DNA of 16,954 bases from JBBAGE01 sp041655055. Lineage in GTDB: Bacteria; Pseudomonadota; Alphaproteobacteria; Rhodobacterales; Rhodobacteraceae. Below the pieces are notes generated by a model that ran no database searches, was not told where the DNA came from, and worked only from the letters and a program-made list of their open reading frames with translations. The position numbers were made by a program, and so were the translations under genes. This document shows, one piece after another, positions 13,606 to 16,954 of this stretch. Position 1 is the stretch's first letter. Each line of letters opens with the position of its first letter. Location: NCBI GenBank assembly GCA_041655055.1, contig JBBAGE010000035.1, forward strand, positions 1-16,954, written 5' to 3'.

Positions 13606-14375
13606 TGACTAAGAACCACGGTGCCAAAGCCACGCTCGCTGCGCTGGCGGTGATGTTTTCGCTCTCGCCCGCCATGGCCGAACTTGACGGGCATGGGCCC
13701 GATGCCTGGCGGGTGACCGGGGTGCGGGCGGATGACGCGTTGAATGCGCGGATGGGGCCGGGCACCAGCTACCGCGTGATCGAAACCTTTGCCCATGACG
13801 AACGCGGGATGATCCTGATCACCTGCGTGCCCTATATGACGCTGGCGCATTATTCCGAAATGACCCAGGCCGAGATCGACGCCTTGCCCGCGCGCTGGTG
13901 CCTGATGCGCGATGCGGGGCTAAGCAAGGCGGGCTGGGTGGCGCAGCGCTTCATCACGCCCGATGATGCCGAGCCTGCGGCAGATCACGATACGGGCGAT
14001 GCGATGATCGATGCGGCGCGCGGCCTTGTGCAGCGGCTTTTCGATGCCAATGCGCGGGCCGAACAGGGCATCGGCCCCGATCCTTTGCGCCCGCCGCTGG
14101 CCGATGATTATTTCACCGCCGACATCACCGCCGTGCTGACGCAGGGGCTGGGTGCGCATCCGCTTTATGGCGCGCAGGATTTTTCCGGACAGATCACCCG
14201 GATTGCGCCCGATGCAGATCAGCCGATGTTTCGCGGCATGATCACCATCACTGTCGATTTCACCAATTTCAACCAGCCGCAACGCGCGGTCTTTTACCTG
14301 CGCGCCGATCCGACACGGCCCGATGCGGCACTGCGGATTTTCCGGGTGGAACATGACGGCTGGGCCTATCCATGA
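13602..14375 (+). CDS. exported SH3b-like domain protein of unknown function
   Basis: 257 residues with a signal peptide (about 1-26, ending SPAMA). An SH3b-type domain follows at about 36-115: WRVTGVRADDALNARMGPGT is the classic SH3b opening (LNxRxGPGxxYxVI), and the segment includes two cysteines (in ITCVP and RWCLM) that may form a disulfide; the domain closes with AGWVAQRFI. SH3b domains often bind cell-wall peptides or serve as protein-binding modules in the periplasm. The C-terminal region (about 128-257) is of unknown type; its ending, with FRVEHDGWAYP, recalls the last strand of NTF2-like folds, but this is weak. It overlaps the vWA stop and the next gene's start by 4 nt each (ATGA), so the three are probably co-translated. 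Starting at Met2 (13605) is equally possible. Confidence 0.82.
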   Translation: MMTKNHGAKATLAALAVMFSLSPAMAELDGHGPDAWRVTGVRADDALNARMGPGTSYRVIETFAHDERGMILITCVPYMTLAHYSEMTQAEIDALPARWCLMRDAGLSKAGWVAQRFITPDDAEPAADHDTGDAMIDAARGLVQRLFDANARAEQGIGPDPLRPPLADDYFTADITAVLTQGLGAHPLYGAQDFSGQITRIAPDADQPMFRGMITITVDFTNFNQPQRAVFYLRADPTRPDAALRIFRVEHDGWAYP

Positions 14376-14836
14376 AGCGCAGCGTTGCTGGCATCTTGTG
14401 CGCGGCGCTGGCGCTGGCGCTGCCGCTTGCGGCCCATGCCGTGGATTCCACCCCGCAAGGCAGGCTTGAAACCGCCGCCGGGGTTTATGCGTTCAACGCC
14501 ACCACTTGCGCCATTCATACCGAGGACGGGATGCTCGATATCCTGATCCAAGGCGCGGGCACCACGCCCGATGGCGATATCTTCTATCTCGAACTGCAAT
14601 CCATGGGTGGCAGCCTCGATATCGAATTGGGCGTTGACGGGCCTTTTCAAAGCCTTGACCGGCAGATCCGGGCCGGGGAATATGTGTCGGCAGCATTCAC
14701 GATCGATGCCACGGGCGGGATGATCACTATCCCCGATCTGATGCTGGTGGATCAAGACGGGCAGCTTGTCGATGCGCGGGCGCAGCTTTGGATCGATTGC
14801 AACGCGCAAGGGCCGGACGTTTCGCCAAGCCCTTGA
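14372..14836 (+). CDS. small exported protein of unknown function, last gene of the vWA operon
   Basis: 154 residues with a signal peptide (about 1-23, MKRSVAGILCAALAL...AHA). The mature part is acidic and rich in predicted beta strands (YAFNATTCAIHTEDG, IFYLELQSMGGSLDIELGVDG, VSAAFTIDATGGMITIPDL). Two cysteines, in TTCAI and WIDCN, flank almost the whole mature chain and could close it with a disulfide. No known family is recognised. It begins in the 4-nt overlap with the SH3b gene and ends 32 nt before a GC-rich hairpin, so it is the distal member of the operon. All three exported proteins probably act together with the first gene's membrane protein. Confidence 0.8.
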   Translation: MKRSVAGILCAALALALPLAAHAVDSTPQGRLETAAGVYAFNATTCAIHTEDGMLDILIQGAGTTPDGDIFYLELQSMGGSLDIELGVDGPFQSLDRQIRAGEYVSAAFTIDATGGMITIPDLMLVDQDGQLVDARAQLWIDCNAQGPDVSPSP

Positions 14837-14867
14837 AATAATTTTATTCCTTCCCATATGAAAGAGA

Positions 14868-14885
14868 GCGGGCCATGCGGCCCGC
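14868..14885 (+). terminator. terminator of the vWA operon
   Basis: GCGGGCC (14868-14874), loop ATGC, GGCCCGC (14879-14885): a perfect 7-bp GC stem, followed by a short T-rich stretch (CCGATTTCTT). It is 32 nt after the last stop codon of the operon. Confidence 0.65.
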
Positions 14886-14968
14886 CCGATTTCTTCCCCC
14901 GGAGCAATATGCCAATGCAGTATTATCCCATTTCAAAGGTCATGCGCAGACAACAGGCGCGTGTTTTG

Positions 14969-15013
14969 CCCCGGCCCCACTAAATCTGCCGATCTGGCGG
15001 GGGGTGGCCGGGG
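14969..15013 (+). repeat. inverted repeat in the leader of the zinc-ribbon/mscS genes
   Basis: CCCCGGCC at 14969-14976 and GGCCGGGG at 15006-15013 are perfect 8-bp arms with a 29-nt loop that itself contains GCC-GATCT-GGC. The structure ends 22 nt before the ribosome-binding site of the zinc-ribbon gene. In a GC-rich genome such a repeat can occur by chance, so a regulatory role is only possible. Confidence 0.35.
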
Positions 15014-15047
15014 AAATGCCCTGTTCACTCATGCCAAAGGATCTGCC

Positions 15048-15221
15048 ATGTATCGCGCTTTATTGCCTGCCTCTTGCCCTGCCTGCGGGGCGAATATTCC
15101 GCGCTCTGCGGCCCACCGGTGCCCGCATTGCCGCCAACCCTTCGTGGCCGCCTATCGCCACAGTTCCAGCCTGAAACATCTGCACCTGCCCCAGGAAAGG
15201 CGGCGCGATGACGAAGCCTGA
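15048..15221 (+). CDS. small zinc-ribbon protein, 57 aa
   Basis: MYRALLPASCPACG and the later HRCPHCRQP give two CxxC pairs (Cys10/13 and Cys25/28) separated by 11 residues, a compact zinc-ribbon knuckle pattern able to bind one Zn ion. The C-terminal half is basic and histidine-rich, without further motifs. No signal peptide is present, so it is expected in the cytoplasm. AAAGGA at 15035-15040 with 7-nt spacing supports this start over the upstream in-frame GTG at 14961. It overlaps the mscS-type gene by 14 nt in another frame, so the two are probably co-expressed. Function unknown; small zinc ribbons often serve as protein-interaction or nucleic-acid-binding pieces. Confidence 0.75.
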   Translation: MYRALLPASCPACGANIPRSAAHRCPHCRQPFVAAYRHSSSLKHLHLPQERRRDDEA

Positions 15222-16125
15222 ACCCCTGCGCCTGCCGCTGAGGCTGCGCAGCGGGATCGCTGTCATCGCCCTGATCGTGATCGCCATTTTTGGCGGTCCG
15301 GTCGTGGGGCATTGGCCGGCATTGGCGCCGTGGTGGGGGGCGTTGCAAAACACCGCGATTGCGCTGGCGCTGTTCATGGGCGCGCATCTGGTCCATGGGC
15401 TGGCCTCGGACCGCCTGAGCCGGCGGCGCAAGGGCCATCGTCCGGTGCCCAAAGTGGCGCTGGATCTGCTGCGGGTGGGCTTGTTTGCGGTGGCGGTGCT
15501 GGCAAGCTTGTCGCTCTTCTTTCGGCAGGATCTGTCGGGGATTTTGACCGGTTCGGGGCTGGTGCTGGCGGTGCTGGGCTTTGCCATCCGCAACGTGGTG
15601 GCCGATACGTTTTCGGGGCTGGCGCTCGGGCTTGAGGCACCGTTTCGCATTGGCGACTGGGTGAATATCGACGGGCTGGCGCAGGGGCGCGTGCAGGAAA
15701 TCGGCTGGCGCACCACGCGGCTTGTGACCCGCGACAGCACCTATGTCATCGTGCCCAACAGCCAGATTTCACGCCAACGGATCACCAATTACAGCGCCCC
15801 GCGTCAGGAATATCGCGACCATGCGGAACTGACCCTGCCGGTCTCGGTGACGGTGGCCGAGGCGCGCGCCATGATCCGCGATGCCTTGCGCGACGCCGAA
15901 TTCATCGTGCCCGGAAAAACCCCGCATGTGCAGGTGGTGCGCTATTGGCCGCAGGGGATCGTTTACCGGGTGAAATATTGGGTGCCCCAGCATGACCGCG
16001 AACTGGATTGCCGCAACGAGGTGTTCAGCCGCATCGACGCCAAGCTGCGCGAAAAGGATATCGCGCTGGGCGCCGCGATAGTGCCATGGCCCGATGAGGC
16101 CGAACCGATGGCGATGCCGGCCTAG
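15208..16125 (+). CDS. MscS-family small-conductance mechanosensitive channel
   Basis: 305 residues, close to E. coli MscS (286). MscS heptamers in the inner membrane open under tension and release solutes on osmotic downshift. The N-terminal part has hydrophobic segments at about 16-34, 46-64 and 85-104. The pore-lining TM3 at about 112-140 reads GSGLVLAVLGFAIRNVVADTFSGLAL, followed by the family hallmark FRIGDWVNIDG and the beta domain with GRVQEIGWRTTRL and YVIVPNSQISRQRITNYS. The C-terminal alpha/beta cage domain runs to about 290. AGGAAAGG at 15193-15200 with 7-nt spacing supports the start. The short form, with one or two extra N-terminal helices at most, argues against MscK/YnaI-like giants. 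Its pairing with a tiny zinc-ribbon gene is unusual. It converges with the lactate permease gene. Confidence 0.93.
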   Translation: MTKPEPLRLPLRLRSGIAVIALIVIAIFGGPVVGHWPALAPWWGALQNTAIALALFMGAHLVHGLASDRLSRRRKGHRPVPKVALDLLRVGLFAVAVLASLSLFFRQDLSGILTGSGLVLAVLGFAIRNVVADTFSGLALGLEAPFRIGDWVNIDGLAQGRVQEIGWRTTRLVTRDSTYVIVPNSQISRQRITNYSAPRQEYRDHAELTLPVSVTVAEARAMIRDALRDAEFIVPGKTPHVQVVRYWPQGIVYRVKYWVPQHDRELDCRNEVFSRIDAKLREKDIALGAAIVPWPDEAEPMAMPA

Positions 16126-16138
16126 GATCGCGCCGGAC

Positions 16139-16153
16139 GGGCGAAATTTGCCC
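16139..16153 (+). terminator. weak hairpin after the mscS-type gene
   Basis: GGGC, GAAATTT and GCCC could form a small stem 13 nt after the stop codon. There is no T-run. The rest of the 223-bp gap before the convergent permease gene shows no gene or clear signal. Confidence 0.2.
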
Positions 16154-16348
16154 CGCCTTTGCATGGCACGTGGCGATCGTTCGGCCCGCGGCGCAAAGTG
16201 CATCTGTGCGTGCGATAGCGGGCGAAACGCTTTCGATCCGGTTTCTGGTGATGTCGGTTTAGGTTTCATCAGCGCGCGACCGATGGGGCGCAGGGCGGAG
16301 CCGATGCGTGGCAAATCCTACCTGACGCTTATCGATCGGGGGCAAAGC

Positions 16349-16954
16349 CTAGCGCGCCAGCGCCGCCAGTCCGATGGTCAGGGCGGAAATCAGCAGCCCC
16401 GTGGCCAGCGCCCAGGGGATCGCGCGTTGCAAGACGGCACCCACCAGTGCCGGCTTGCCCACCGTTGTGGCGCCCAGCAGCGCATCGGCGGGCGACACCG
16501 CGCTTCCGACCGCCGCGCCCGCCGCCTGTGCGCCCAGCACGATCGATACCGGCAGGCCCTCGGCCGTGGCGCCGGTGACCTGCAGCGGGCCGAACAGCAC
16601 ATTCGATGCGGTGTTGGATGAGGTGGTCAGCGATCCGACAAGGGCGATGAAATTCGCCGCCGCCAGATAGACGGTCGGGCCCGCCACCGCGCTTAGCCCC
16701 AGGGCCAGAACCGTGATTTCGCCCGAATGGCTCATCACCGCGCTCATGACCATCAGCGCGGCGATGCTGAAGGTCACCGGCACCGCATCATTCGCCGCGC
16801 GGCCCAGCACCCGGGCAAGCCCCGTATCGGGCGGATAATGATCGCGGCGTTTGAACAGGGCATAGCCGAACAGCGCCGCAAGCAGCAAGAATGTGCCCGG
16901 ATGGGTCAGCGGCGTAAAGGCCGCATAGGCATCAACTGCCGCCGTCTGCAGATC
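16349..16954 (-). CDS. L-lactate permease family transporter, C-terminal part (5' end outside window)
   Basis: The minus-strand frame is open to the right edge and gives the last 201 residues of an LctP/LldP-type permease, an inner-membrane carrier that takes up lactate or glycolate with protons. Family landmarks are SLTTSSNTASNVLFGPLQ (about residues 110-127 of the visible part) and GAQAAGAAVGSAVSPADALLG just after it, the conserved region of the last third of LldP. Hydrophobic helices at about 20-35, 55-75, 80-100, and a final one ending LTIGLAALAR complete the protein. Full-length members have about 530-560 residues. A TTG at 16888 is internal and not the start. No obvious terminator follows in the gap to the convergent mscS-type gene. 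Confidence 0.9.
   Translation of the reverse strand, partial: DLQTAAVDAYAAFTPLTHPGTFLLLAALFGYALFKRRDHYPPDTGLARVLGRAANDAVPVTFSIAALMVMSAVMSHSGEITVLALGLSAVAGPTVYLAAANFIALVGSLTTSSNTASNVLFGPLQVTGATAEGLPVSIVLGAQAAGAAVGSAVSPADALLGATTVGKPALVGAVLQRAIPWALATGLLISALTIGLAALAR

Noticed and set aside
1..16954. CRISPR arrays, tRNA or rRNA genes, insertion sequences, origins
   Set aside because: No array of short repeats with unique spacers, no cloverleaf-like or rRNA sequence, no transposase frame with terminal repeats, and no origin-type box cluster was seen by eye on either strand.

Overview
The window looks like a chromosomal segment of a GC-rich alphaproteobacterium, most likely of the Rhodobacteraceae (Paracoccus/Rhodobacter type). 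Reasons: high GC with strong third-position bias from about 3.1 kb onward, an alphaproteobacterial LexA operator of the form GAAC-N7-GAAC in front of an imuA-imuB-dnaE2 cassette, and the protein families present. The genus is inference only.

Layout. (1) 1-3045, a patchy, less GC-biased stretch: the 3' part of a BCCT-family betaine/choline/carnitine transporter gene, a small unknown ORF, the remains of a ParD-type antitoxin gene on the minus strand, an intact CDF metal-efflux gene, and about 600 bp with no convincing gene. (2) 3046-8450: LexA box, imuA, imuB and dnaE2, coding regions overlapping, the SOS mutagenic translesion cassette. imuA and imuB read through intact. dnaE2 is split by a frameshift at about 6257, where three normally conserved codons are also missing, so an 8-nt deletion fits best. 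The catalytic palm lies wholly beyond the break. (3) 8571-9139: a secreted CAP/SCP-domain protein on the minus strand with its own hairpin terminator. (4) 9338-10177: a heavily frameshifted pseudogene of a secreted surface protein with a DUF11-like and an SdrD-B-like module, ending at a rho-independent terminator. (5) 10328-14836: a compact four-gene operon: a multi-pass membrane protein, a periplasmic vWA protein carrying five tandem 88-residue modules plus a diverged sixth, an SH3b-type secreted protein and a small secreted protein. The last three genes are joined by 4-nt ATGA overlaps and the operon ends in a GC hairpin. (6) 15048-16125: a tiny double-CxxC zinc-ribbon protein overlapping an MscS-type mechanosensitive channel. 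(7) 16349-end: the 3' part of an L-lactate permease family gene on the minus strand.

How the genes work together. ImuA, ImuB and DnaE2 normally form one SOS-induced mutasome in which DnaE2 is the polymerase and ImuB the clamp-binding hub; here regulation and accessory genes are kept but the polymerase frame is broken. The vWA operon has the architecture of an envelope assembly: one inner-membrane protein and three exported partners, of which one has an intact metal-ion-dependent adhesion site and repeated Ig-like modules. No function is known to me for it, and it is the best candidate here for an undescribed system. Three separate decayed or broken loci (parD-like, dnaE2, DUF11-like) in 17 kb suggest a segment undergoing gene loss.
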